Assembly (NCBI GenBank): GCA_017311185.1
Contig: JAESUZ010001745.1
Span: forward strand, 328,471 to 392,470
Reading direction: 5' to 3'
From: Proteles cristata cristata
Taxonomy: Eukaryota > Chordata > Mammalia > Carnivora > Hyaenidae
DNA: 64,000 nucleotides
Within the stretch, counting starts at the first letter, position 1. Each line of letters begins with the position of its first letter. The position numbers and the translations under genes were made by a program. The notes under the pieces are model-generated. The model was given only the letters and a program-made list of their open reading frames with translations. It ran no database searches and was not told the DNA's origin. Shown piece after piece: positions 34,325 to 44,954 of this stretch.

Positions 34325-35585
34325 TGTGAGTGGACAGGGAAAGACACCTCCACCTTCTCGGAGAGCAGGTGTAGTAAATATATTGCTGGGTGGCTGTCAC
34401 GGATTATCCCAAATTTGCGTCTATGCTCCTCTGTAAGGAGACTGTGTTAGTGTTTCTGTCTTCTTCTGGTTCTGCACCGACATAGCAAGAGTCTGAGGTT
34501 TTAAGTTAAAACCTGTTAAAGCACTGCTTATGTGTTACACTGCTATTTATCAGTATACACCAACCATTCCAGAACTTTTTACTGTACAGACCCTGGTCCT
34601 TTATTAGTGTTAATTGGTTGGAATATGTATCTGAACTTTCCAGATAGGTGTTTCTTACCTCTTCCCAAAGCATCTGTTTATTGCTTCAGATGCAGGACTC
34701 TGAGTTTCCTCTCAGTTCTATGTACTCTGTCCTCCTGGCAGACTGTCTATAACATAAAGTAGGGCCCCAGGCTGATGCTCCTTCATAATTCAAGGAAGAA
34801 AGCATGAAAGCAAGAAAGGATAAAGGAAAGAAATGGTCTGCTCACTAGCAGACTATAAAAAGCAAGGATTGCGGTAAGAAGGAACACATCTGTATTTCAG
34901 AGTACTCTTTGGAACTCAGACATGAAGGCTGGTTATTACTGAACTCAGCATGAGGTTACTTTCCTTCTGTCATCTTAGAGATTTAGATAACTCGCAATGG
35001 CCACCACTTTTTTGGTGGGTGGCTTATTTCTTCTTTATCTGTATCAATTAAATATGTCATTTGAGAAAATCTCTCAACTGAGATTAAAAATTGATGACCA
35101 ATGAAAGTGATCTAGCACCTGACTGATCACTAACTGAAAATTTCATTACTGTTCTGGAGTAAATTAGGTAATTATTTCATATAGCACGTGATCCTAACCA
35201 ATGGAGCCCAGAGTAATTTACATTCCCATATGCTCTTTAAAGAATGCCCCCACCCAAATTTCTGTAAACACATCAAGCAAGTTAAGGAGTGGGATATCAA
35301 AAGACCTTTCAGTCTTCATTCTGGAACGGGTAAAAATTCAATAATCCCTTTGGAGAAGTAGTATCCCTTTTGTGAGGGTCCTTTATTGGGACCACATAAA
35401 CAATGGGCTTGTGTACCTTCAGCACATACTTTTCCAGATGAAGTGTTCTTCCTTGGACCATTGTCATATCGTTTCTGCTGAAGTCACCTTTCTCTCTGCT
35501 AATTAGCACAGAATTCCACAGTAGTAGACTTCATTTGATTACATCACTTTTAGCTAATACACTCAAACTTGACTGAAGAGTTCCT
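34325..35585. other. Unassigned non-coding stretch
   Basis: No named repeat was seen. The antisense ORF at 35309-35509 (66 codons) is not recognised. Confidence 0.45.
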
Positions 35586-35604
35586 TAGAAATATTTTTCC
35601 TTTT

Positions 35605-35829
35605 GGGGCGCCTGGGTGGCTTAGTCGGTTAAGCGTCCAACTTTCGCTTAGGTCATGATCTCACGGTTCGTGGGTTCGAGCCCCGCGTCGGGCTCTGTGC
35701 TGACTGCCAGCTCAGAGCCTGGAGCATGTTTCAGTCTGTGACTCCCTCTCTCTCTGACCCTCCCCTGCTCACGGTGTCTCTCTCTCTCTCTCTCTCTCTC
35801 TCCTAGAAATAAATAAAACATTAAAAAAA
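35605..35829 (+). mobile_element. Full-length young felid CAN-SINE, perfect 18 bp TSD
   Basis: The perfect TSD AGAAATATTTTTCCTTTT lies at 35587-35604 and 35830-35847. The head GGGGCGCCTGGGTGGCTTAG and B box GGTTCGAGCCC are intact, with GACTGCCAGCTCAG, a long CT block and the CCTAGAAATAAATAAAACAT tail. This is the best complete example of the young GCTTAGGTCATG subgroup. Pol III A- and B-box-like sequences are preserved. Confidence 0.97.
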
Positions 35830-35849
35830 AGAAATATTTTTCCTTTTTC

Positions 35850-36800
35850 TCTTTTTGTAATAAATATATATTATGACTCCCACAGGAATTTAAGGCTGGT
35901 GTTTTGAAAAATGTGACCAGTGACATGTTGATATGAAGAAACTGTTGCTTGCTTATGGATGTTTGTTTTTCTGTGGCCTAGCCTCCTAACAGTTTTAGAT
36001 AACATTTCTACATATGATATTAATCATGGCTCTTCAGTATCTTCCAATGATCTATTTATGCCCAAATTTAAGTGTGAGTTATGAGAGAGGGAATTGAAAT
36101 AATTGTTTTCCCCTTAGAGAAAGACCTTTCATTCACTTTGGCTGCCCTCACAGCCCTCACCATATTGGCCTCACCTGCTTTCCCGTCTTTTCCAGGTCTC
36201 TCTCCTTCATGTTGGAGTACCAGTGGCCCTTCCATGCACACAACTGGTTACTATGGATCAAAGGAAAAGTAAAGAGGAAAGCAGAGTGTTCTGGGAATTC
36301 TCCATGATCCAGAAAAAGTAATGAGGCATTAAATCAATACAGAAAGCAACTCAATGTAATTTACCCTTACTCTTTATTCCATGATCTGAAATACCTCCCA
36401 CAAACTGTGAACATTTCCAGGTTTTATCAACGTTTTATATAATGCCCAGCCATGCTTCCCTCTATAGCGACATGAGAAAAGAATGCTCCTTCCAATCCTG
36501 AAAGTTAGAAAAGTCTGCCATGGTAGAGAGGCACTTTTTACACAGTGATATATGGAAATGTTTCATTTCTGATGAGCTGCAGTCCCAGGTAAGAGAAACT
36601 TTGTCTCTTTGAACTACAAAACTTTAGAAAATATATTGATGTCATATACAGAGAATCCTAAAAATAACTTTACATTTTGTCAATGACTCAACAGTATCAT
36701 GAATATTAAACCTCTGTGCCTTTCTAAAAGAATTCTCTCTTGATGGATTGGTAAGTAGGTCCTATACTAGTAAAGGGTAAAAAAATATTATTTTCTGTTA
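35850..36800. other. Unassigned non-coding stretch
   Basis: No named repeat or gene was recognised. Confidence 0.45.
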
Positions 36801-36806
36801 ATATAC

Positions 36807-37150
36807 TGAATTTGTTTGCTAGGACTGCCATTAAAAAAAAGTAGCCCAGGTTGAGTGGCTTAAAGAACAGAAATTTATTTTCACAGTCTGGGGGCTGGAA
36901 GTCTAAGATCAAGGTATTGGTAGGTTTCGGTTTCTTTTGAAGCCCTTTTCTTTGGTTTGGAGATGACTACCTTCTCACCCTGTCCTCACTTATAGGGACA
37001 CTAAACTGGATTATGGCTCAGGTTGTGGCCTCATTTTAACTTAATCATCTCTTTAAAGGTCATCTCTCCAAATATGGTCACATTTCCAAGGTTCTGGGAG
37101 TAGAGGCTTTCATATATAAATTTTGGAGGGACACAATGTAGCCTTTACCA
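36807..37150 (-). mobile_element. MaLR-type (MLT1/MST) solo LTR, antisense
   Basis: TTTGTTTGCTAGGACTGCCATT, GAACAGAAATTTATTTTCACAG, GGGGGCTGGAAGTCTAAGATCAAGG, CTCATTTTAACTTAATCATC and TTTTGGAGGGACACAATG follow the reversed MaLR LTR end to end. Confidence 0.8.
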
Positions 37151-37270
37151 CTACCTACTGTTGAATTCTGGTTTTGAATTAACTTGCGACAAGTTGTGAA
37201 TAACTGAGATGTTAGGAAGAGTTGAAGAGAAAAATGCTCTTTCCTTTAAAAAAATTTCTTTCTGAGTTAT

Positions 37271-37790
37271 TATCTTAGTTTGGCCTTCCTCAAAAATCTG
37301 AGCCTCAGACAAGGTAGTTTATTTGGGACATGATCCCAGGGGACAGGAGTAGGCAACTGGGACAAATAGAGAAGGAGAAAGAAACCAATACAAGAGTATG
37401 TTATTGAGTCTGTCATCACCTTGGGCAACTGGGGCTCAGTCTTGCTGGGACTCTGGGAAAAGCCTTGTAGAATGAATGTCTCTCAGAATTTTCTCTTGGA
37501 GGGACAAATGAAGGGAAGAACTACTTACACACTTCAAATCCCCATAAATTAAGACTTGTCTGTTAGTTCTCTCACTTCTAAATTTTGTGTGAATGGCTGT
37601 GCCTTGCCAAGACGTCAGGGAAGTCCCAGAGAATGCAGTGGAGCTGAGGTGATGAGTTATCAGGGATCACCTGTAGGAAGCTCGTTGCCTCAATGGCTGC
37701 AGTGAAAGGCAGGTGGAAAGGATATAAAGTAGGCACGAGAAATATCCAGACCCTTGGCAAATACCACCTTCTCCCACTACCAGTGGGGTT
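37271..37790 (-). mobile_element. ERVL-type LTR, antisense
   Basis: Reversed, it ends CATGTCCCAAATAAACTACC then TTGTCTGAGGCTCAG, TTTTTGAGG and CAAACTAAGATA: an AATAAA signal shortly before a CT-rich end, as in ERVL LTRs and like the one at 55017. The left border is clear; the right border is approximate. No internal region is attached, and the MaLR LTR lies 120 bp away. Confidence 0.6.
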
Positions 37791-37851
37791 GTTATTAATA
37801 TCAACAGGACTATCAACATCCTAATATAGAGAGAGACCTAATAACAAATAT

Positions 37852-38817
37852 GCTTGAAGTCCTTTATCTGTGGTTTTGTTTCAGCAGTTTCAGTTACTGA
37901 TGTGTGGAAGCGGGTGATCCTCCTTCTGATGAATTGTGGGAAGGTCAATAGTAGCCTAACTCGGCCTCATGGTGCCTTCTAGGCATTTTATCTTCTCACA
38001 TAGTCACAAGAAGAAGGGTGAGTAAAGTACAATGATATTCGGAGAGAGAGAGAGAGAGAGAGAGAGAGTAAGAGCATGAGAGAGAACGAGCATACTCATA
38101 TAACTTTTATTACAGTACACAGATGGTCTCTGACTTATGATAATTTGACTTACTAACATTTTGACTTTAGGATGGTGTGAAAGTGATATGCATTCAGTAG
38201 AAACTCTCCTCTGAAGTATGAATTTGGGTCTTTTCCCTGGGCTAGCTGGGTGGCGCCATTCTTTCCTGTGACGCCGGGAGTGGCAGCCTCAGTCAGCCAC
38301 ACCATCATGAGCATAAGCTTCACACTTACAAGCATTCCACATCCATACAGCCACTCCGTTCTTCCCTTTGCATATAGTACTCACTAACTCACTTGAGTCA
38401 GTCAACACTTTATTATAAAATAGGCTCTGTGTTAAATGATTTTGCCCAGCTCCAGGATCATGTAAGTGTTCTGAGCATATCTAAGCTTTGTTAGGCTTAG
38501 GCTGTGATGTTCTGTAGGTTAGGTGTATTAAAAGCATTTTTTGATTTATGATATTTTCAACTTACAATGGGTTTATCAGGATGTAACTCTATCATAGGCT
38601 GAGGAAGATCTGTATTGTTATAATTGTCCTCTTTTATTATTAGATATTATTAATTTCTCACTGCACCTGGTTTATAAATTAAACTTTATCAGAGATGTGT
38701 CTCTGTATAAGAATAAAACAGTATATATGGGGCTGTTTACTCTCTGTGGCTTCTCCAGGCATCCACTGGGGATCTTGGAATTTATCCCTCACTGATAAGG
38801 AGAGGACTACTGTATAA
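37852..38817 (+). mobile_element. Tigger-type DNA transposon copy 1, holding a nested element
   Basis: The outer parts are 37852-38117 and 38613-38817. Landmarks shared with 43856-44776 are CCTTTATCTGTGGTTTTG, AAGGTCAATAGTAGCCTAAC, CTTTTATTACAGTA, TTTATAAATTAAACTTTATC and ACTACTGTA at the end. The (GA)n run at 38040-38068 is an internal expansion. It is a non-autonomous, deleted element with no transposase reading frame. Confidence 0.78.
38118..38612 (+). mobile_element. Nested MITE with TIRs and TA target duplication
   Basis: TA at 38116-38117 and 38613-38614 flank it. The left end (CACAGATGGTCTCTGACTTA) and the reverse complement of the right end (CAGATCTTCCTCAGCCTATG) are related terminal inverted repeats. 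Removing it joins CTTTTATTACAGTA to TTGTTATAATTGTCC, which matches the uninterrupted copy at 44519. The body has GTGAAAGTGATATGCATTCAG, known from an old mammalian pogo/mariner-type family. Confidence 0.85.
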
Positions 38818-38819
38818 TT

Positions 38820-40125
38820 ATCATACGCAGAAACATCGTGCTACAACATTTATTCTGAAACTCTGGAACTCAGAATGTAATCTTATTATTTCAAATTATG
38901 TTAGGGGGTTGTATATGATCTATATAATCAGGAATGTTACCCTAACGTTCACATATTCACATATAAAATCCATTCACATATTCATTTTAGCAAATATTTA
39001 TTGATTCTTCACCTGGTGTTAGCACTATGTGAGGTACAAGATTTAGAAACAGGAAGATCCAGCAAATCCCTCTAAGACCTTGCACAGTAACTGTTGGGTT
39101 TGTTGAGTGTGAGCAATAGAGAGATCCCACAGGTAGCTTATAGAAAGACATGGGAGGATCACAGGCTTAAGAACAGGTGTTAAGAGAGGCAGTAACCAGG
39201 GGCCCTCCAGACAGTAGGAAGGGAAGCCTAGCACGGTTCCACAGCAGGAGCTGGTTGGTTAGCAACTGCCACCATGATGGGCAATGGATCTCCAACTGTT
39301 TCTTCCCTCATTTTATGAGTCAGTCAAAATTCAGACCCCCAGGAGGAGCACATTAGGGGCCAAGCTTAGCATCTAGGCCTGTCCCTTGACTCCTTATGGT
39401 GGAGGGGAGACCTGTTTCCTTTGGTCTCCTTTATAAAACATGAAAGATGGTTCTTCCTACCCAAGAGCGCCCATGACCAGTAGGGAAGAAGCAGTGGTGT
39501 GCTAGACTGGCTTGTACTGCTCCTAAGAGCCAATTGTTCCATTTTCAAGAAGTTTATAAGCCACTGTTAAAAACAGTAATTATTTAAAATTAAATGATTT
39601 TAACTTACAGTTAAATAAATTAAATTGAAACAAAAATAGTACTCAAAACTTACCACTTCCTAATTGTTTTACGACATTTTACTATTATTTATGTCCTTAA
39701 GGTTATTTCCATCTACTGTGGCTTTGGGGTGGAAATACGATACATTGATGGGCTATGAAATTGTCTGGGGTGGGACTGTTTCGTACCATACAAACTCACA
39801 AATGCTACAAAGTAGGACTTGATTTATCATTTTCTTGGTTGTTCAGACTTAAGAAAGTGATGGAGAAATAATGCAGATTAAATTTAAAATTGTATGACAG
39901 CTGCAGCCATTACATTACAAAGAGCTCAAAAAATTGAGGAAATATTTCTCTAGTATTCAAAAACTGTTATGAGATTCAGCAAAGAACTTATGTCATCGAT
40001 GAACCAGAATAGTTCTGACATGTCTCTGTTGTTTCCCTTTCCCTTGCTCATTAAGTGCATGATAATGCCAGCAACGTTTGAGTCGTAGCTACACGTTGTC
40101 ATCAACCACTACTATAGTTTGGCTA
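38820..40125. other. Unassigned non-coding stretch
   Basis: A possible L2/MIR-like piece lies at 38990-39090 (CAAATATTTATTGATTCTTCACC). Otherwise nothing was recognised. Confidence 0.4.
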
Positions 40126-40134
40126 CCAGAGTTA

Positions 40135-40348
40135 CAGGGGCACCTGGGTGGCTCAGTCGGTTAAGCATCCAACTTCGGCTCAGCTCATGATCTCGCAGTT
40201 CGGGAGTTTGAGCCCCCAGTTGGGCTCTGCTGACAGCTGAACCTGGAGCCTACTTCGGATTCTGTGTCTCCCTCTCTCTCTGCCCCTCCCTGACTTGCAC
40301 TCTGTCTGTCTGTCTCTCAAAAAAGTAAATAAATAAAACATTAAAAAA
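40135..40348 (+). mobile_element. Felid CAN-SINE
   Basis: GGGGCACCTGGGTGGCTCAG head, CTGTCTGTCTGTCTCTC block and an AAATAAATAAAACATTAAAA tail. A short TSD AGAGTTA lies at 40128 and 40349. Confidence 0.93.
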
Positions 40349-40429
40349 AGAGTTAAAAAAAAAACAACAAAAGCATTCTGTGAGAATTAATTGCTGTATG
40401 GAACTTACAATGGAAAGACAGAGTATTAT

Positions 40430-40560
40430 AGATTTTATTATTATTTATAAATTGTTATATGTTCTTTACATCAGTAAAATTTATAATAAAATGTAAGGTT
40501 TATATATAACATTTATAATAACATTTTATTAGTAAAAATACTATTTAAAAATATTTTTTT
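40430..40560. repeat. AT-rich low-complexity tract
   Basis: Repeated TTTATAATAAAATGT / TTTATAATAACATTTTATTA motifs, partly self-complementary. Confidence 0.6.
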
Positions 40561-41067
40561 TCTCCCCCTGGAGAGCCAGATTTTATCAGCATACCACTGG
40601 GTAGGAGAAATTCCCCAAAAGGAAATCAAGATGCTAAACAGCCAAAAATATAAATAATGTCTCCTAAGACACAGATATACAAGCAGACAATTGGCACAAC
40701 ACACGGAGTGTACATGAGCAGCAGAGTTTAAAAAAGAAAACAAGGTAAGCACAGGGAGAAGAATGGGAGGAGATGAAGGACTGAGTTGTGGGCAAGTTAA
40801 AGTCAAAGTTAAAGTCAAACAAAACACATTGTTGATCCCGTATTTCAACTGACATGTGAGACTATGTTACACCCTTTGAAACTATGAGGCAGAGGGGGAA
40901 AAGGGGGATTGATGAGAATGGCAAATGTTTGGAAGAGTTTTCAGGCATATTTTAGAGGGTGCTATATCATATGATTTCCTGTAATACTAGATAATACTTT
41001 GTATGTGGTAGCTTCGGTAAATATTTAGCCATTGGACGTATAAACCCACCATCGTGTGTATTATATA

Positions 41068-41180
41068 GTGACCCTGGCTTTGCTATTTGCTAGCTGAGTG
41101 GCACTGGGGAAATTAATCTCCCAGTTCCTCAGTTTTCTCATCTGCAAAATGAAGATAATAATACTAGCTAATTTGCTGTG
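41068..41180 (+). repeat. MIR relic
   Basis: TTTGCTAGCTGAGTGGCACTGGGG ... CTCAGTTTTCTCATCTGCAAAATGAAG is the MIR core. Confidence 0.8.
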
Positions 41181-41304
41181 TGGCTTTAAAAATGAAAAAT
41201 GTTTGGTGTATGTAAAGCCTTAGAAATAGCAGCCAATTTACTGTTTTCTTCCTCTCCCTCTTCCCACTCTTCCCTTTGTTTGACTACATTTTACTACATT
41301 TTAC

Positions 41305-41392
41305 TTTCCTCCCTCTCCTTCCACTCCTCCCCCTCCTTCTTCCTCTCCTCTTTTCCTCCTCCTCTTCCTCCTCCTCCTCCTTCTTCATATTT
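41305..41392. repeat. CT-rich (CCT)n polypyrimidine tract
   Basis: Runs of CTCCTCC/CTTCCTC over ~85 bp on the plus strand, a purine-pyrimidine mirror-like tract. Confidence 0.8.
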
Positions 41393-41490
41393 TTATTTTA
41401 GCTCCACGCTTTCTTCCCTTAATAATAGGCTACAGCGATTACCTCCTATGTTTACAATGTCTGCCTCTTACAGACCTACTTAACGCTTAC

Positions 41491-41522
41491 TTTTTAAAAA
41501 AATTTTTATTTATTTATTTTGA

Positions 41523-41557
<35 letters not shown>

Positions 41558-41681
41558 CCAAGCAGGTGCCACACTGTCAGTGCAGAGCCCAACACGGGGC
41601 TCAGTTTCATGAGCCATGAGATCATGACCTGAGCCAAGATCAGAGTTCAGATGCTTAATCGACTGAGCCACACAGGAGCCA
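41491..41681 (-). mobile_element. Older CAN-SINE, antisense
   Basis: ATTTTTATTTATTTATTTTG, a long (GA)n, CACTGTCAGTGCAGAGCCC, GAGATCATGACCTGAGCC and CGACTGAGCCACACAGGAGCC. No TSD was seen. Confidence 0.88.
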
Positions 41682-41691
41682 CTCTCCCACA

Positions 41692-43006
41692 TTTTTGGTG
41701 AGAAATTGAAAAATAGCCCTGATGATAATCAGACCATAATATTCTCAATAGGCCATGAACGTTGCCAAGAACATGCCACAGACAGGCCACCGCATGACTG
41801 CAGAAGTGACTAAACACCCCCCTCTTCTGACTAATGTGGGTGATTGCTGCTTCTTTCTCCGGGGCGCCTCTATGCTTGCCTTAATCCTCCACCTCTGAGA
41901 CAGAAAGTGTTAGGATTCCCAGTCACTGAATCTGCCTTGCTTCTTGGTGGCTTCCAATCCAGAATTTGTCCCTGCTTTTTTAACTCCTTTGAATCATCCA
42001 GCAGAAACTCAAATCCCATAAAAAGCCTTTCTCAACTCCCACTTACTGAGATACTCCTACAGCTCCTGTGGGTTGCCTTTGCTACAGCAAGCTAAATACA
42101 CTCAACATTTTGTGTTATTATTTTACTATTATTTTTATTTTTATTTCAGTGTGCTTCTGGTAATCTTGGTCTATCAACCTCAACCGTGGTTATATAATAA
42201 ACATAATTGGCTGGAAAGATTGAAAACCAAGAATAATTTGTTAAGAACTGTGTAAGTGGGAATGAACATAACTTTCAGTGAGTTGCTAAGGGAAACAATA
42301 TATTGCTAGGAGTTCAAAAGACAAAGATCCACCTGTGGTTTATTTGAGTTCAAGCTAGATTCTGGAGAATTGAGCAGACATATAAATGTGATATTATTGT
42401 TGTTTCTTTATTTAGAAGAAAAATCAACTCTCAGGAATGATGGGTCTACAGTAAGTACAAAGAACTTCTGTTTTCCTGAACCTATTGTTGAGTACATTGC
42501 TGATATTATGCTTCAGCACCCTGAATACTTGAATGTGAATTTCCTACAAGAAGGGTATAGCCCCAGTACAACCCTCAAAATTAGGAAGTTAACATTGATA
42601 CCTTACTGCCATCTCGTCCTCAGATCACATTGAAATAATATCCTTTATAATAAAAGGCTGAAGCTCAAAATCACATTGCATTTACTTGTCTGTCTAGCCT
42701 CTGTCATCTGCAGCACCTTCTCAGCCTTTCCTTGACTAATGATCCTGACACATTTGAAGATCCAATCACTTTACAGAATGTCCTCTACTTAGGTTTGCCT
42801 CATATTTCCTTTTCTTTAGGCTCAGGTTCTGCATCTTCAGCAGGGATATTGCAAAAGTGATACTTCACTCCTTTCTTTGCATTTTCCCGGTGGGCACGAT
42901 TTCATTTCAGCCTCTTGCTGGTGGCATTCACTTTCATCACGTCAGTAAGGGGGCCACCTTGTCCACTGTGAAGTTACTCTTTTAACCTTTGCAGTTAGGT
43001 ATTTTT
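41692..43006. other. Unassigned non-coding stretch
   Basis: No named repeat was seen. A 35-nt segment at 42416-42450 is bracketed by TTTCTTTATTTAG and GTAAGT but has no other exon support. Confidence 0.4.
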
Positions 43007-43020
43007 TCTTGAAAAGATAC

Positions 43021-43216
43021 ATATTTTTTAAATGCTTATTGATTTTGAGAGAGACAGAGAGGAGAGAGAATCCCAAGCAGGCTTCTTACCATAAGTATGG
43101 AACCCAACATGGGGCTTGATTCCACAAACCATCAGATCATGACCTGAGCTGAACTCAAGAGTCAGATACTTGAAAAATAGCCCTGTGACTGAGTGACTGA
43201 GCCACCTAGACGCCTC
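43021..43216 (-). mobile_element. CAN-SINE with TSD and a ~20 bp internal insert
   Basis: The TSD TCTTGAAAAGATAC lies at 43007-43020 and 43217-43230. The body is ordinary until the head region, where ~20 bp containing TTGAAAAATAGCCCTG interrupts the expected GTCAGATGCTTAACCGACTG. Confidence 0.9.
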
Positions 43217-43334
43217 TCTTGAAAAGATACTTTGAGGTGATGTAAAATCCCCTGTCTCATCATAGTTTCAATTTGTTTGTTCAATGGATTATTTCTAGAA
43301 ATATGGGCTCATGACTCCCTATTTAATTTATCTT

Positions 43335-43492
43335 TAAAGACTGGTTTTTGTTAGAATAGTTTTAGGTTAACAGCAAAACTGAAGGGGAGGTACAAAGATT
43401 TACTATATGTCCCTTCCCCCCACACATCCACAATGTCCTCCATTATTACACTTCCCCACCAGAGTGGTACATTTGTTACAATTGGACTTAAA
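43335..43492 (-). repeat. Possible old L1M 3' UTR fragment
   Basis: TTTTAGGTTAACAGCAAAACTGAAGGGG, GGTACAAAGATTTACTATATG and CACCAGAGTGGTACATTTGTTACAATTG match a common old L1M string, normally read on the opposite strand. Confidence 0.6.
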
Positions 43493-43494
43493 TT

Positions 43495-43850
43495 AATTGG
43501 TAAATCTGTTACTTTGTGTTTATTTTGACCTTGAAATTATCTCTGACTTGGCCAGTGAGAACCCCTCCAACCTGGCTTTTGTGGCGTTTGACAAGTTCCC
43601 ATCATTTTTTGAATATTTCCTCACTTTCAGACACAATAAAATATTGTGGGCTCACCTTGTACTTTTTCTTCCCCGGCCTTGGAATCTTCTGTTTATTCAA
43701 AGAAGCCCTGTTTCCAGTGGATAAAGGTCTTTAGAAACGAAGGTCTGAGTGCTAGGTGTACATATGGTTCTTGCCCTTATCATGCCCTTGCAGTGGACAG
43801 AGCTAGCAAATGTAAGTAAACATGAACACCACACGTGCACAAGCACAAAC
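43495..43850. other. Unassigned non-coding stretch
   Basis: Overlapping ORFs on both strands in different frames. No repeat was recognised. Confidence 0.4.
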
Positions 43851-44079
43851 ATGTACAGTGGCATCCCTTTATCTGTAGTTTTGTTTTCCATGGTTTCAGT
43901 CACAAGGGTCAACCAGCCGCAGCCTGGAAGAAGACGATCTTCCTCCTGATATTGTCAGAAGGTCAGTAGTAACCTAACAACATGTCACAATAACTATGTC
44001 ATTCACCTCCCTTCAACTCATCACATGCATTTGATCACCCCACATCATTACAAGGAGAGGGAGCAAAGTACAGAAAGAT

Positions 44080-44283
44080 TTTTTTTAAGTTTATTTATTT
44101 TGAGAGAGATCCTGCACGTGTGAACAAGGGGAGGGGCAGAAAGAGGAAGAAAGAATCTCAAGCTGACTCCATGCTGTCAATGCAGAGCCTGATGCAGACG
44201 TCAGTATCATGAACTGTGAGATTATGACCCAAGCCAAAATCAAGAGTCATATGCTTAACCTACTGAGCCTCACAGGTGCCTTG
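44080..44283 (-). mobile_element. CAN-SINE, first of a same-site pair
   Basis: The TSD GTACAGAAAGAT lies at 44068-44079 and 44284-44295. The reversed body runs from TAAGTTTATTTATTTTGAG to GCCTCACAGGTGCC. Confidence 0.9.
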
Positions 44284-44301
44284 GTACAGAAAGATGTTTT
44301 G

Positions 44302-44475
44302 TTTTTTAAGTTGATTTATTTATTTTGAGGGGGGGAGGGACAGAGAGAGAGAGAGAAAATCCCAAGCAGGCTCCAGGAGCCTGACATGGGGGCTCAAACC
44401 CACAAACTGTGAGATCATGACTTGAGCTGAGATCAGGAATCAGATTCTTAACAGACTGAGCCACCCAGGTGCCCC
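44302..44475 (-). mobile_element. CAN-SINE, second of a same-site pair
   Basis: The TSD CAGAAAGATGTTTTG lies at 44287-44301 and 44476-44490. It overlaps the TSD of the first SINE, so both used the same AGAAAGAT target. The body lacks the segment after GGCTCCAGG (shortened). Confidence 0.9.
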
Positions 44476-44641
44476 CAGAAAGATGTTTTGAGAGAGAAAG
44501 AGAGCACATTCACAGAACTTTTATTACAGTATATTGTTCTAATTGTTCTATTTGATTATTAGTTATTGTGGTTAATCTCTTAAATCTCGGATTTATAAAT
44601 TCAACTTTATCATACATTTATATGTACAGGAAAATACATGA

Positions 44642-44700
44642 TGTGTGTGTGTGTACATACACATATATGTATATACATATACACGTATATGTATATATGG
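44642..44700. repeat. TG/TA microsatellite
   Basis: GTGTGTGTGTGTACATACAC then ATATATGTATATACATATAC-type sequence inside the Tigger copy. Confidence 0.85.
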
Positions 44701-44954
44701 TTTGGTGCTATCTGTAGTTTCAGGCAGTCCCTGAGGGTCTTGGGACATATCTTCTGTGGATAAGCAGAAACTACTGTATATTTATTTCGTTATCATAGAG
44801 ATAGTTTTATAAATCCCTGAGTTTACATTGAAGTATTCAATTCTAGTCAATTAGGATTCCTTTCCATATTTGTAACTTTATTCTCTGGCAGTGAAAACGC
44901 TGGATGATTATTTTTAGTACTCTTAATATATGCTAAATATACAGTGTATTTAAC

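Larger units (their letters stand above)
43856..44776 (+). mobile_element. Tigger-type DNA transposon copy 2, holding two SINEs
   Basis: TA flanks it at 43854-43855 and 44777-44778. The left end CAGTGGCATCCCTTTATCTG and the reverse complement of the right end (CAGTAGTTTCTGCTTATCCA) are terminal inverted repeats. Sequence matches copy 1 at 37852, including AGGTCAGTAGTAACCTAAC and TTTTATTACAGTATATTG. Two SINEs lie at 44080-44475 and a TG/TA microsatellite at 44642-44700. No transposase frame remains. Confidence 0.82.

Noticed and set aside
42416..42450. Exon-like 35-nt segment with TTTATTTAG before it and GTAAGT after it
   Set aside because: Short splice-like signals occur by chance. There are no neighbouring exons, conserved frame or promoter to support it.
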